Below, piece after piece: positions 1-9,207 of a stretch of DNA of 64,000 nt (positions are counted from its first letter, which is position 1; each line of letters opens with the position of its first letter). The notes under the pieces are model-generated. The model worked only from the letters and a program-made list of their open reading frames with translations. It made no database searches and was not told where the DNA came from. The translations under genes were made by a program, and so were the position numbers. This stretch comes from Aphanomyces cochlioides (Eukaryota; Oomycota; Saprolegniomycetes; Saprolegniales; Verrucalvaceae): positions 2,666,001 to 2,730,000 of the forward strand of contig JAHQRK010000008.1 in the NCBI GenBank assembly GCA_019828595.1. Reading direction: 5' to 3'.

Positions 1-2
1 GT

Positions 3-1030
3 AGACGTGGATTTTCTCTCGAAAGTCGATCGATTCAGCGTTTTTGCGGCGTACGTATATCAGGTATAATTGGTGACTATGACTTCACGATTTACCGTGT
101 GCTAGACGGCCGTTTGCGCATCTTCTGGACGAAACACCACTCTGTCACGGATGGTTGGTCGTCGCCAATGCTGCTCAACAACTTCTTCTCGCTGTGCTAT
201 GATGAAGAGACAATGCCTACAACTCCTTTCAGAAACCATATTGAATGGTTGACAAAGCAGGATACAGAGAGTAGCAAAGTGTTTTGGAGAGAATCTTTGA
301 AGAACTTGGACAAGACCACACCTCTTGTCTTCCCAAAGCCAGAGGAATCTCCCATGAATGAAGGAAAATATGCAAATGCGACAAGTACCGTGCATCTACC
401 CGACTTAAAAGAGGTCTGCAAGCGTCTTGGTACAACAGCGAGTACAATCTTCCGAACGGCTTGGTCTTTGGTGTTGCAGCAGTACACTCGAAGCGATTAC
501 ATCAAGTTTGGATCAGTGGTTTCTGGTCGAGACAGTGATGTGGAAGGGGTTGAACAGTACGTGTCCAATGTCTTGACGATGTTTAATTCTTTTGTAGAAT
601 TATTAGCGTGATGATCAACACTGTCCCCATATTGGTGAATGTGTCACCGTCGTTGACGATTTCACAAGTGATATCAAGTGTTCATGATTATTCTGTTGAT
701 CTTGCGCACCATGGTCACTACAGTTTGTCCGACATCAAGAGTTGGTCGCAGGCAACAATGACAGATGACATCTTCGAGACCATTGTGGCTTACGAAAACT
801 ATCCTTCTGTCGAGGAAAAGGCCACTGAAACGCGCTCATATTCCTTCGACATGATAGCAGCTGCTGAAAGCACGGATGCAAAATTGACGGTGGCAATTGT
901 CCCCGATGATGACGACCATCACATCTTTTTTTCGTACAGCACGAGCGATGTAAGTCCAAGTGTTATCCGAATGCTCCAAGACCGTTTTGCTGCTGTAATT
1001 ACCAAGATTACGTGCCAAGAGTGGTTGGAC
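3..1030 (+). other. NRPS condensation domain 1 (partial at 5' end)
   Basis: The peptide-bond-forming histidine motif HHSVTDG (HHxxxDG family motif) is encoded near 135-157. Downstream comes SGRDSDVEGVEQ, then, after removal of a 41-nt intron, an INTVP motif, matching the usual GVE...INTxP block of C domains with correct spacing. The N-terminal part lies upstream of the window. It is nearly identical to the C domain at 4541-5332; I see about seven substitutions in roughly 790 bases. Confidence 0.88.
557..597 (+). other. 41-nt spliceosomal intron in the C domain
   Basis: The 5' end is GTACGT and the 3' end TTTTGTAG. Splicing joins CA to A (a Gln codon) and restores a GVEQII..MINTVP motif with exactly the family spacing between GVE and NTxP. 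Without splicing the frame ends at 609-611. The second C-domain copy has the same intron at 5098-5138, starting GTATGT, which supports a real donor site. Confidence 0.8.
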
Positions 1031-1109
1031 AAGGCGGTGATTGATTTGGACGAGCCTTGCGATTACGAGCGATCGATTTTACAAACAAGTTGCTATGGTC
1101 CATCCAATC

Positions 1110-2540
1110 CTCTGCCTTACGAGTTGTTGCACCACGCGTTTGAAGAGCGAGCGGCCAAGAAGCCCCATTTGTTGGCCGTCGAATACGAAGGAAAGAGTAT
1201 TACATATGGAGAGTTGAACGACCAGGCGACGACGTTGGCTCATGAGTTGGTGTCTTTGGGCGTTGGCGTCGGAAGCCGAGTGGCTGTGGTGATGGAGCGG
1301 TGTTTGGAATTTCCGATTGGTTTGTTGGCAGTGTTGAAAGCCGGAGGGTCGATGATGCCGCTGGACGCCACGTTCCCAGCGAACCGTTTGACGTTTATGT
1401 TGGGCGATGCGAATGCGTCTGTGGTGGTGACGACTGAGCAGTACCGAGCTCAGGTGGAAGCATTGACTTTGGATATTCCGGTGGTGTATGTTAGCTCGAC
1501 TTAGTTGGCAGCATCTCAGAAGACGATGGCTTTGATTTCACCGGCGACACGCAACGATGAAGCGTACGTTGTGTATACGTCTGGATCAACAGGGAAGCCA
1601 AAGGGCGTACCTGTGTTGCATTGTGGTGCCGTCAACTGTATTGAATTTGATCTGGGTGATATGTTTATCGACGAAGGAATGCGAATGATGCAATTTCGAG
1701 CTATTGGCAGTGACGTGTTTGAGTGGGAGGTGTGGAAAGCTCTGAGCCGCGGAGCTGGACTTGTATTTCGTTCTGATAATGTTTTCACCACTTTGATCAC
1801 TGTCGACATCCTATCATGCACTCCTACTGGATTATCCTTGCTGGGCAACCCGAAGCAATACCCGAATTTGAAACTTGTTGCGGTTGGTGGGGAGGCATTG
1901 TCGACGTCATTGAAAGACCTGTGGTCGGAACATGTTGTGCTGACAAATTGTTATGGACCATCTGAATGCGCCATACAAACCCACGAACGTCAGTTACATA
2001 CTGATACTCCTGTTACCGTCGGTAAACCAATGCAAAACGTATCTTGCTACATTCTAGATGAAAGTCAGCGTCAGGTTCCAGTTGGTGCGGTAGGAGAATT
2101 CTACTTGGGTGGTATTTGTGTCTCTCCTGGATACATCAATTTACCCGAACAAACTGCCGAACGCTTCTTGGACGATCCGTTTGTGTCTGGTGGTGGTCGA
2201 ATGTTTCGAACAGGAGATTTCGGCCGATTGCTCCCAAATGGAAACTTCGAAGTGCTAGGTCGAAAAGATAGTCAAGTGAAATTGAAAGGGTGCCGTATCG
2301 AGTTGGAAGAAATCGGCGAAACCATGATGCGTCATCCCCAAGTGACAGCTGCAGCAGCCATTGTGAAAGACAAGACTCACCTTGTGGGTTATTTTACGCC
2401 TCCCACGGTGAACGTGGATGAGTTGCGAAGTGTGGTTTCGTCGTATTTGCCGGTGTACATGGTCCCTGCCGTCTGGGTTCCATTGGAATCCATGCCTCAA
2501 AGTACGAGTGGAAAAACTGACCGGTTGGCGTTGGAGGCAA
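1110..2540 (+). other. NRPS adenylation domain
   Basis: The ANL-superfamily motifs appear in order: LKAGG (A2), YTSGSTGKPKG (A3), the SDVFEWEVW region (A4), NCYGPSE (A5), GRMFRTGD (A7) and the GRKDSQVKLKG/RIELEEI hinge (A8), ending with the SGKTDR lysine motif (A10). The acidic residue in A4 that normally contacts the substrate amino group is present, which suggests an alpha-amino acid substrate. I did not derive a full specificity code. An in-frame TAG at 1502-1504 lies between A2 and A3; a 36-nt GT-AG intron (1484-1519) would remove it but has a weak donor. Confidence 0.88.
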
Positions 2541-2574
2541 TGGACGTGATTGTGGAAGTCGAGTCATTGGAGAC

Positions 2575-2790
2575 CGAAGTTGAAAAACGCTTTGCCATCG
2601 TGTGGTCACAAGTACTCAAGGTTGACGCAAGCAAAATCGGTCGGACGACGTCGTTTTTCGCTCTGGGAGGCGATTCTATCTCTGCCATCCGCCTTGTTGC
2701 AAAGGCAAAACAAGCTGGTTTCGTTTTGACAAGCTCCTTGGTGATGAAACATTCAACGCTAGATGCGATGCTCCGAGTGGCTAAGCTAGA
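2575..2790 (+). other. NRPS thiolation (peptidyl carrier) domain
   Basis: The motif FFALGGDSISAIRL carries the serine that takes the 4'-phosphopantetheine arm (LGGDS family motif), about 40 residues after the end of the A domain. It sits between A and E domains as expected for an epimerising module. Confidence 0.88.
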
Positions 2791-2819
2791 GCAAGTTGAG
2801 TTGTCTGCATCAAAGTCTG

Positions 2820-4140
2820 ACAATGTCCATGGCATCGTTCCGTTGACGCCAATCCAACACGCGACGTTCGAACATCCTTGGAAGAATATTCATTTTTGGA
2901 ATCTGTCGATGACGTTGAAGCCACGCTCCACCGTCGGACTGTCTGAGCTGAGGACGCTGTATCCCAATTGGTAGCTCATCACGACATGCTTCGAGCACGA
3001 TTCAGGCACAGTGACGACGAGGGTTGGTCGCAATATATCCTCCAGAAATCTGAGAGTGGCAGTCCCAATGTTCGTCTCGTGGACATTGGAGGATTTGAAG
3101 ATCTGGAAGATGCCATTCTTGAGGTGGAGCGGTCGTTGAATTTGATCAACGGGCCTGTGTATGCAGTGACAGTGTTCGTGACTCCCGAGAATGTGCAGTA
3201 CTTGCAATTCACAGCCCACCATACAATCTTGGATCTCGTGTCATGGCGTGTCCTGATCGACGACTTGGAATCTATTTTGCGTGGCCGACAAATGAGTGCG
3301 AAATCAATGTCGTTCAAAGAATGGTCCGAATTGTTGAGTGCAAAAGCGCTTGAGTGGGACGGATCGGCGTGGGAAGAATACATGAGCGACGATGTAGTAT
3401 CTCCGACAGTTCCAAGGTACGACTTGTGGCACTTATATTTTCAAACTTAGTTCTCTCTGTAGTCGTGTCTCAGTGAATGCGATTGGTGTGTTGGAGGAAG
3501 ACATTTCTTCGAAGCTGGATCTTGCAAACACAAAGTACGGTACGAACATTCAAGAGTTGGCCCTTGCAGCATTGACGGGGTCGTTGGCCGAGTTACGCGA
3601 TGCTGACTTGGCTGTAATGCTTGAGGGTCACGGCCGCGAGCCTTGGTCGAGCGACATTGACATTATGTCGACAGTGGGGTGGTTTACTTGCGAATATCCT
3701 GTCAAGTTCACGGCAACCAGTGATATTGGAGATCTATTGCGCCAAGTGAAACAGAAAGTTCGTGGCGTGCCACACAAGGGTCTGTCTTACGGAGCCATTA
3801 AGCATTTAGTCCCTGCGTCTGAATCAGCACAGAAAATCAAGATGCATCGACGTCACAACATTGGCTTCAACTACATGGGTCGATTCCAGGAGGCGAGTTC
3901 CGGTAATGGATACCTTGAAATGATGCACGGATTATCAGTGCCTCAGTTCGCCGGTGACGAAACTCCGCTATCAACAGGAATACTCTTGTTGTCTCACAAT
4001 GAAGGTAAACTGATGTTATCTGCGATGATGGAGGACTGGCAGTTCTCTGCTGTCGAATTGGATGCTTGGATGGAATCGTGGGTCAAGTGGATGCGTCGTA
4101 TTGTTGACCACTGCCTGGATCCGTCGACTCTTGGTGGCAA
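2820..4140 (+). other. NRPS epimerisation domain with one intron
   Basis: It begins with VPLTPIQ and continues VAHHDMLRARF, then AHHTILDLVSW, the E-type variant of the HHxxxDG catalytic motif. After a 46-nt intron come EGHGRE, TVGWFT..YPV and HNIGFNYMG, all E-domain hallmarks (conversion of the tethered L-residue to D). A one-base frame change near 2953 separates the first motif from the rest and is not explained by an intron. The following C domain would be of the type that accepts a D-residue. Confidence 0.85.
3417..3462 (+). other. 46-nt spliceosomal intron in the E domain
   Basis: The donor is AG|GTACGA and the acceptor a pyrimidine-rich TCTCTCTGTAG. Removing it joins the 2968-3450 reading frame to the 3473-5152 frame in phase, turning TVP-R/Y into TVPSRVSVNAIG and continuing smoothly into the E domain. 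It contains an in-frame stop if unspliced. Confidence 0.85.
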
Positions 4141-4229
4141 TACGTTGTATGATTTGCCTCTGTTAGGCTCATTGTCTGTGGTGAAAGAAGCAGAGGCTGA
4201 ACTGGTGAAAACTTTGAATTTGCGACCAA

Positions 4230-5332
4230 GTGATGTAGACGATATTTACCCCACGACGCCATTGCAGAGTGGTTTCATTTGGGCGATGCTACAAGATCCA
4301 TCTGAATACGTGCTACAATCTGCAATTGATATTCGCGGAGACTTTGATTTTGCGCGTTTCAAAGCGTGTTGGCATGAGTTGGCCCGTCAAACGGATATTC
4401 TACGCACAGTGTTTTTGTCGACAACACATGGTATTTTCCAGGCGGTAACGAAGGACGATTTATCGGAGTGGCGAATGTTGGACGAAGTTTGGTCGGTGGA
4501 AGAAGTGGGAGACCGCTCGGATGCCTATTTTGCCGCAGACCGTAGACGTGGATTTTCTCTCGAAAGTCGATCGTTTCAGCGTTTTTGCGGTGTACGTATA
4601 TCAGGTATAATTGGTGACTATGACTTCATGATTTACCGTGTGCTAGATGGCCGTTTGCGCATCTTCTGGACGAAACATCACTCTGTCACGGATGGTTGGT
4701 CGTCGCCAATGCTGCTCAACAACTTCTTCTCGCTGTGCTATGATGAAGAGACAATGCCTACAACTCCTTTCAGAAACCATATTGAATGGTTGACAAAGCA
4801 GGATACAGAGAGTAGCAAAGTGTTTTGGAGAGAATCTTTGAAGAACTTGGACAAGACCACACCTCTTGTCTTCCCAAAGCCAGAGGAATCTCCCATGAAT
4901 GAAGGAAAATATGCAAATGCGACAAGTACCGTGCATCTACCCGACTTAAAAGAGGTCTGCAAGCGTCTTGGTACAACAGCGAGTACAATCTTCCGAACGG
5001 CTTGGTCTTTGGTGTTGCAGCAGTACACTCGAAGCGATTACATCAAGTTTGGATCAGTGGTTTCTGGTCGAGACAGTGATGTGGAAGGGGTTGAACAGTA
5101 TGTGTCCAATGTCTTGACGATGTTTAATTCTTTTGTAGAATTATTGGCGTGATGATCAACACTGTCCCCATATTGGTGAATGTGTCACCGTCGTTGACGA
5201 TTTCACAAGTGATATCAAGTGTTCATGATTATTCTGTTGATCTTGCGCACCATGGTCACTACAGTTTGTCCGACATCAAGAGTTGGTCGCAGGCAACAAT
5301 GACAGATGACATCTTCGAGACCATTGTGGCTT
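4230..5332 (+). other. NRPS condensation domain 2, truncated by satellite
   Basis: It starts DVDDIYPTTPLQSG, the classical C1 motif, and contains HHSVTDG near 4676-4698 and an MINTVP motif after the intron at 5098-5138. From 4541 on it repeats bases 1-791 almost exactly. Homology ends at GTGGCTT (5326-5332), where the first copy continues into ACG and this copy continues into satellite sequence. The rest of the module is missing here. Confidence 0.87.
5098..5138 (+). other. 41-nt intron, second C-domain copy
   Basis: Same position and length as 557-597. The donor is GTATGT (GTACGT in the first copy) and the acceptor TTTTGTAG. After splicing the frame reads GVEQIIGVMINTVP, with the glycine usual at that position in C domains. 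Unspliced, translation stops at the TGA at 5150-5152. Confidence 0.8.
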
Positions 5333-5555
5333 GGGTCTGTGGATGGGGTCGAGATATGCATGTGGCACGTGGGTACCAAAAGTGGAGAAAAAGTGGCATC
5401 GAGATGCAGTTTGTGGGGTATGCTTGGGACTCTCGCGTGTTGATTTCGGACCAAGTTGATGCATGGTCGTCCACCACACGAGCATGACACGTTTCAAACA
5501 TGCCAGACGTGGCGAGTGGGTATCTCGATGGGGTCAAGATGTGCATGTTTTGAGA
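5333..5555 (+). repeat. 183-bp satellite, about 1.2 divergent units
   Basis: Matches the array monomer in the array orientation, from GGGTCTGTGGATGGGG (array: GGGTATCTCGATGGGG) through one unit and into the next GGGTATCTCGATGGGG. It has a two-base AA insertion (ACCAAAAGTGGAG, array ACCAAGTGGAG) that is also present in the first unit of the 8746-9207 fragment, so these dispersed pieces are an older subtype. Its left edge is in the same monomer phase as the LINE joints. Confidence 0.9.
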
Positions 5556-6384
5556 TTGTGCATATATCTTGAAGTGACTTAAGAGGTTGAAGGAAAATTC
5601 ACTTATATTTGTTATTGTTCTTCCTATGAGGTCAAGAAGCATTTCTGCTGTTGTGATTGGACGCTAAATATTCGATCTGTGAAGAGTCACCTTCGATATT
5701 TGTGAAAGGTCGTGGAAGGTTAAACATCTTAGAAACGGAAAGGGTTTCGTGACTACTTGATTGATTGACATACATCTAAATATAGAATGATGTACGAATG
5801 CAACCTGTTCTGTTGCTAGGAATGAGCAATGTGTTTGGTTGCAGGAAGAATGCAATACATATGAGTTGCACTGTGCAACATATATTTGATCAGTAAAAGC
5901 TAATCAAGTTGGGGCTAGTGGATACAAAAGGCCCTCAAGGCCTTTTCAGAGTACATTAAATCGGAGACGTCAGCCAATCATAAAGCTTCCCGTCTCCTAG
6001 AATTGACCAGATGATTCTAGGACGTCAAAGATGTCCGAAGGTGTCCAGTTTGTGATATTCGGAGATGCAAGTTCAGAGTTCTGCATTTCATCACCGAGAA
6101 GCAACACGAATACGACAAATCTTTCACTCTGTACTGCCGTTGCCTCTGCTGCAGGAGCAGTCGTCTCGATCATGGATGGACGTATGGAACCAGCGGCAAA
6201 GAATGAAATCTATACAGTCAGATCTGACACATGGAAGCGTGTCCAAGCGACTGAATCATATGGATGGTATGTAAGAAATCTGCAATGCAGTCGTTCAATC
6301 TACATGGAAATTGTCGAAAGAGTCGAATCAGTTGGGACTATGTTCAAGGCCCATTGTTCCACAATGCAGTCTTCCATTACAATT
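5556..6384. other. Non-coding stretch, two small inverted repeats
   Basis: I see no supported gene. Two perfect inverted repeats stand out: AAAAGGCC/GGCCTTTT with a 5-base loop at 5926-5946, and CCTAGAAT/ATTCTAGG with a 10-base loop at 5996-6021. The open frame 6031-6591 (+) has no recognisable motif. The minus strand up to about 6385 may hold the eroded C-terminus of the neighbouring Harbinger transposase (a GDAGYK-like string near 6385). Confidence 0.5.
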
Positions 6385-6854
6385 TATATCCTGCATCTCC
6401 TAAGAAACAACCGCCTTGGGGAACTTTCAAATGACAAGATTGGCCAAATTGAAAAGCGACTTATCGTTTTGGCTCCCAGGTCGAATGGAGTAAGACATAA
6501 ATCGCTTGGAGTGATCCACTACAGCTTGCATGTTCAAAGCTGTAAAACCTTTTCGAAAAGACCACCCTTCAGAAGTCGGCAAACCTCTTAATTGGAATCA
6601 AACTGCCATCAATTGCTCCATACACATGCAGAATTCCAGCAATTTGCTCGAAGCCTTGTCATATGGTCTCCCACTCGGTTGGTGATTTGGGCAGAGTGAC
6701 AGTCTCCTTAAGATGCGAATTCAAAACCTCACAAATCTGAATTCTGTATACTCTGGCACTGCCCAAAGAAATGCCAAACAAGGCTGCAGTTGATTCGTAA
6801 CCATCGGCATGAGTAAGATAGTGTATTGCACAGGCCACACGGTCGGGTATATAC
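6385..6854 (-). pseudogene. PIF/Harbinger-type transposase, N-terminal and middle fragment
   Basis: Minus-strand reading gives an HTH-like stretch (ESTAALFGISLGSARVYRI), then KETVTLPKSPTEWETI, then VYGAIDGSLIPI and, in another frame, FRKGFTALNMQAVVDHSKRF. This is the order of the DDE_Tnp_4 family (HARBI1-like): HTH, lP..., GaIDGthi with the first catalytic Asp, then QavvDh with the second. Frames change at least twice and stops are present. At about 6854 it is fused to the Crypton N-half, so its own N-terminus is lost. It would have catalysed cut-and-paste transposition. Confidence 0.72.
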
Positions 6855-7574
6855 GTCGAGTAATGTCGCTGAGCACAAACCCATCCATCCATTGAATATC
6901 ATTGTAGGTGATTCCACCAATGTCGGGCGCTCTACCAATTGCCACCCACTGTGCATTCAACAGTGTACGGTCTTTTGAAGACTTCAGGTCATTTTTCTGG
7001 AATAGCCTTTGGCCGATCAGCTTCAAATCATCATATGACATTGGCGGTGCATGCTCCTTTAGTTTAGTACCGTCTACACGTATTGTGTAACTAGTTGCTA
7101 CATGACGACTGTTTACCTTTAATGCATGAAAGCAGATATGCTCGGGCGACTCGCTTTCGAGTGTCTTTATACCAATGCGGTCAGCTTTAAATAATTGTAC
7201 ATTGTGGATTTGTTCAAGTTGACGGCGAATGGAACTCAGGTAGTTCATTGAGGTCTGCCAACCAATGTTTTGACTTTTACCATGAAATCACAAAAGGTGC
7301 CGATATGAACACATGATATTTTTTCGAGTATTTCATCGTGGATAGACGAAACGGGGCCTACATTTTCACGATAGAATGAAAGGAATAGAGCACATGTGGA
7401 TTTGTCCTGTGATTTTGTCGACTGCCTGTTCGAATCTTCATTGATATCGTGCAGGTCTGATATCCCTGTAGCCAATGAGTCGAGATCATCGCCATCTGAC
7501 GCGCTTGCTCCTGTTTCTTCTTGGTGGTTCGACGGCGCTTTGACGATGGCTGCTGATTTCCCCTGTTCATCCAA
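6855..7574 (-). pseudogene. Crypton-like tyrosine recombinase, N-terminal half
   Basis: Reading from 7574 down: a Ser/Asp-rich start, then a core-binding-like region (FCDFMVKVKTLVGRP, then YLSSIRRQLEQIHNVQLFK after a one-base frame change at about 7250), then DLKLIGQRLFQK and LLNAQWVAIGRAPDIGG, which I take as the catalytic-arginine region (GRxxD) of Crypton YRs. It ends abruptly at GFVLSDITR near 6855, where Harbinger sequence begins. The missing continuation (KVSRQQALSIF...) is at 9208 on the opposite strand. Family assignment is from motif memory, not a search. Confidence 0.65.
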
Positions 7575-7739
7575 GATTCCAAAATGTGTTGTGCATGCGA
7601 CTCTTTAAGTCAACAGACCTGATTGGTCAACATTACTGCCAATTGAATCAATTCATAACTGGAGCACATACACTATTGTATGATTGGCAGCAATCTATGT
7701 GTTCGACCAATCGGAGGACGCTTGACATGATAGTCTTGC

Positions 7740-8412
7740 TACTCGAAATACGCTACGGCACAATGCGAGACACGTTCCTGGCTGCGAGGTCCAATCAACA
7801 AATCAGTAAGCTTGGGATCGTTTGGCTCTTCGATTTAATGCTGCCGCAAATTTGGAATACTCTGTTCCAATGATTTCCCTCGAAAACAAGATATATGACT
7901 TGAAAAAAGATATCCGGCACTGCGTGTGAAGGATAATGCAACTGGAAACTCAAGTGACGAGACATCCGAGAAGCCACCTTTTTGGCCAGAGATGGTTGCT
8001 GCATTTGGCGATATGCGTGGTCTCGGTGAGACAGAATTTGGTGTTGAGCAAGTGGCCGCGAATAGTGGGGTCGACGAGGCCAACAGTAGCAGCGACAAAG
8101 TCTCTGTTGAAGACAAGAACAAAAAGAGAAAAATGGACGAAATGAATGAAGCCAAGCAACGTTTTCAACGCCGACCAAAAGCAGGCATTGCGGCTGGCTT
8201 GGCCAATCTTGGTTCCACATTGGCAAAAGGCTTACAGTTGATGCAGCAACAGTCTCAAACAAGTCTGACCTCAGTAGCGATCTAATGGGTATCAAGGCGA
8301 CGATGGAAAAAACCAGTGAAATACACGAGGAAACTAAAGCAGCACTGGTCAAAGGAAACGAAATTCAGGAGAGGCTTCTGCAATTTTTCAAGTCAACAGT
8401 ATCATCAGGATA
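7740..8412 (+). pseudogene. Myb/SANT-like second ORF of a Harbinger element, decayed
   Basis: Frame fragments: FNAAANLEYSVPMIS and ENKIYDLKKDIRH (about 7835-7930), then KPPFWPEMVAAFGDMRGLG (about 7970-8030), a Lys-rich stretch NKKRKMDEMNEAKQR, and after a frame change MEKTSEIHEETKAALVK ending at 8413. This resembles the DNA-binding accessory ORF that accompanies PIF/Harbinger transposases. The longest intact piece is 7926-8285. Frameshifts at both ends mark it as a relic. The assignment rests on layout and residue pattern and is moderately sure. Confidence 0.5.
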
Positions 8413-8499
8413 GCCTTGGTCAGCGTTGTTTGCCATTGCACTTTGAATATATACATGTAAATAATTGAGTCAGCTTGTTGAATATCAGCACTCGATTTA

Positions 8500-8737
8500 T
8501 ACTGCTACATTTTGAGCTAAGTAGTCTTTAACCTCGACACGAGCTCGTTTCGCTCTCTCACCATCAATTTTGTAGCGTTCGGACTGATAAACAATGTCTC
8601 CACCGACGTGCATCCATTCTTCGTACTCACTGCGACTTGGTACAGACACAGCATTTTACTTCAAATCAATGAACCAATTATGAAGTACAATCGTTGCTTC
8701 AATCAGCAAAATCATATCCTCGGGAGTGCCGTGTAAA
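8500..8737 (-). pseudogene. PIF/Harbinger transposase C-terminal fragment
   Basis: The minus strand reads PEDMILLIEATIVLHNWFID, matching the conserved C-terminal 'LHN' helix of DDE_Tnp_4 transposases. It is followed by an in-frame TAA, then EYEEWMHVGGDIVYQSERYK and a short basic tail KRARVEVKDYLA before a stop. The rest of the protein would lie to the right but satellite starts at about 8746. It converges with the Myb-like ORF on the left, so the two may be remains of one element. Confidence 0.6.
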
Positions 8738-8745
8738 AGATCGCC

Positions 8746-9207
8746 TTGAAACAATGCTCATATGGTGGACGACCAAGCACCAACTTGGTCCGAAATCAAC
8801 ACGCGAGAGTCCCAAGCATACCCCACAAACTGCATCTCGATGCCACTTTTTCTCCACTTTTGGTACCCACGTGCCACATGCATATCTCGACCCCATCGAG
8901 ATACCCACTCGCCATGTCTGGCATGTTTGAAAGGTGTCATGCGCATGTGGTGGACGACCAACCACCAACTTGGTCCGAAATCAACACGCGAGAGTCCCAA
9001 GCATACCCCACAAACTGCATCTCGATGCCACTTTTTCTGCACTTGGTACCCACGTGCCACATGCATATCTCGACCCCATCGAGATACCCACTCGCCACGT
9101 CTGGCATGTTTGGAAGGTGTCATGCTCATGTGGTGGACGACCAAGCACCAACTTGGTCCGAAATCAACACGCGAGAGTCCCAAGCATACCCCACAAACTG
9201 CATCTCG
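8746..9207 (-). repeat. 183-bp satellite, about 2.5 units, reverse orientation
   Basis: Opposite in orientation to the large arrays. The units carry private changes: an extra TT in the first unit (CCACTTTTGGTACC), GCGCATGTGG and CAACCACC in the second, TCTGCAC in the next. The left edge (GCTCATATGGTGG) is diverged. The right edge stops inside the monomer at CATCTCG, followed directly by the Crypton C-half at 9208. Confidence 0.92.

Larger units (their letters stand above)
1..5332 (+). pseudogene. Nonribosomal peptide synthetase fragment (C-A-T-E-C), broken
   Basis: Part of a multimodular peptide synthetase that activates an amino acid as adenylate, loads it on a carrier domain, epimerises it and condenses it onward. 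Order read from the sequence: condensation (open from base 3), adenylation, thiolation/carrier, epimerisation, second condensation. The 5' end is outside the window. The 3' end is cut at about 5332, where homology to the first C domain stops and satellite begins. Three reading-frame breaks are explained by short GT-AG introns (557-597, 3417-3462, 5098-5138). Two are not cleanly explained: an in-frame TAG at 1502-1504, and a one-base frame change near 2953, between the start of the E domain and its AHHD motif. I therefore read it as a decaying gene or one with sequencing errors. Product and cluster partners cannot be told from the window. Confidence 0.9.

Noticed and set aside
563..606. 44-nt alternative intron in C domain 1
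   Set aside because: Its acceptor AG at 605-606 is GG in the second copy. The 557-597 solution is conserved in both and gives better motif spacing.
1484..1519. 36-nt intron removing the TAG in the A domain
   Set aside because: Length and phase fit, but the donor GTGTAT is weak and the frame without splicing has normal spacing and a typical beta-strand (IPVVYV). I left it as a nonsense codon with doubt.
6031..6591. 186-codon plus-strand ORF as a gene
   Set aside because: No motif. It partly mirrors the eroded Harbinger transposase on the other strand.
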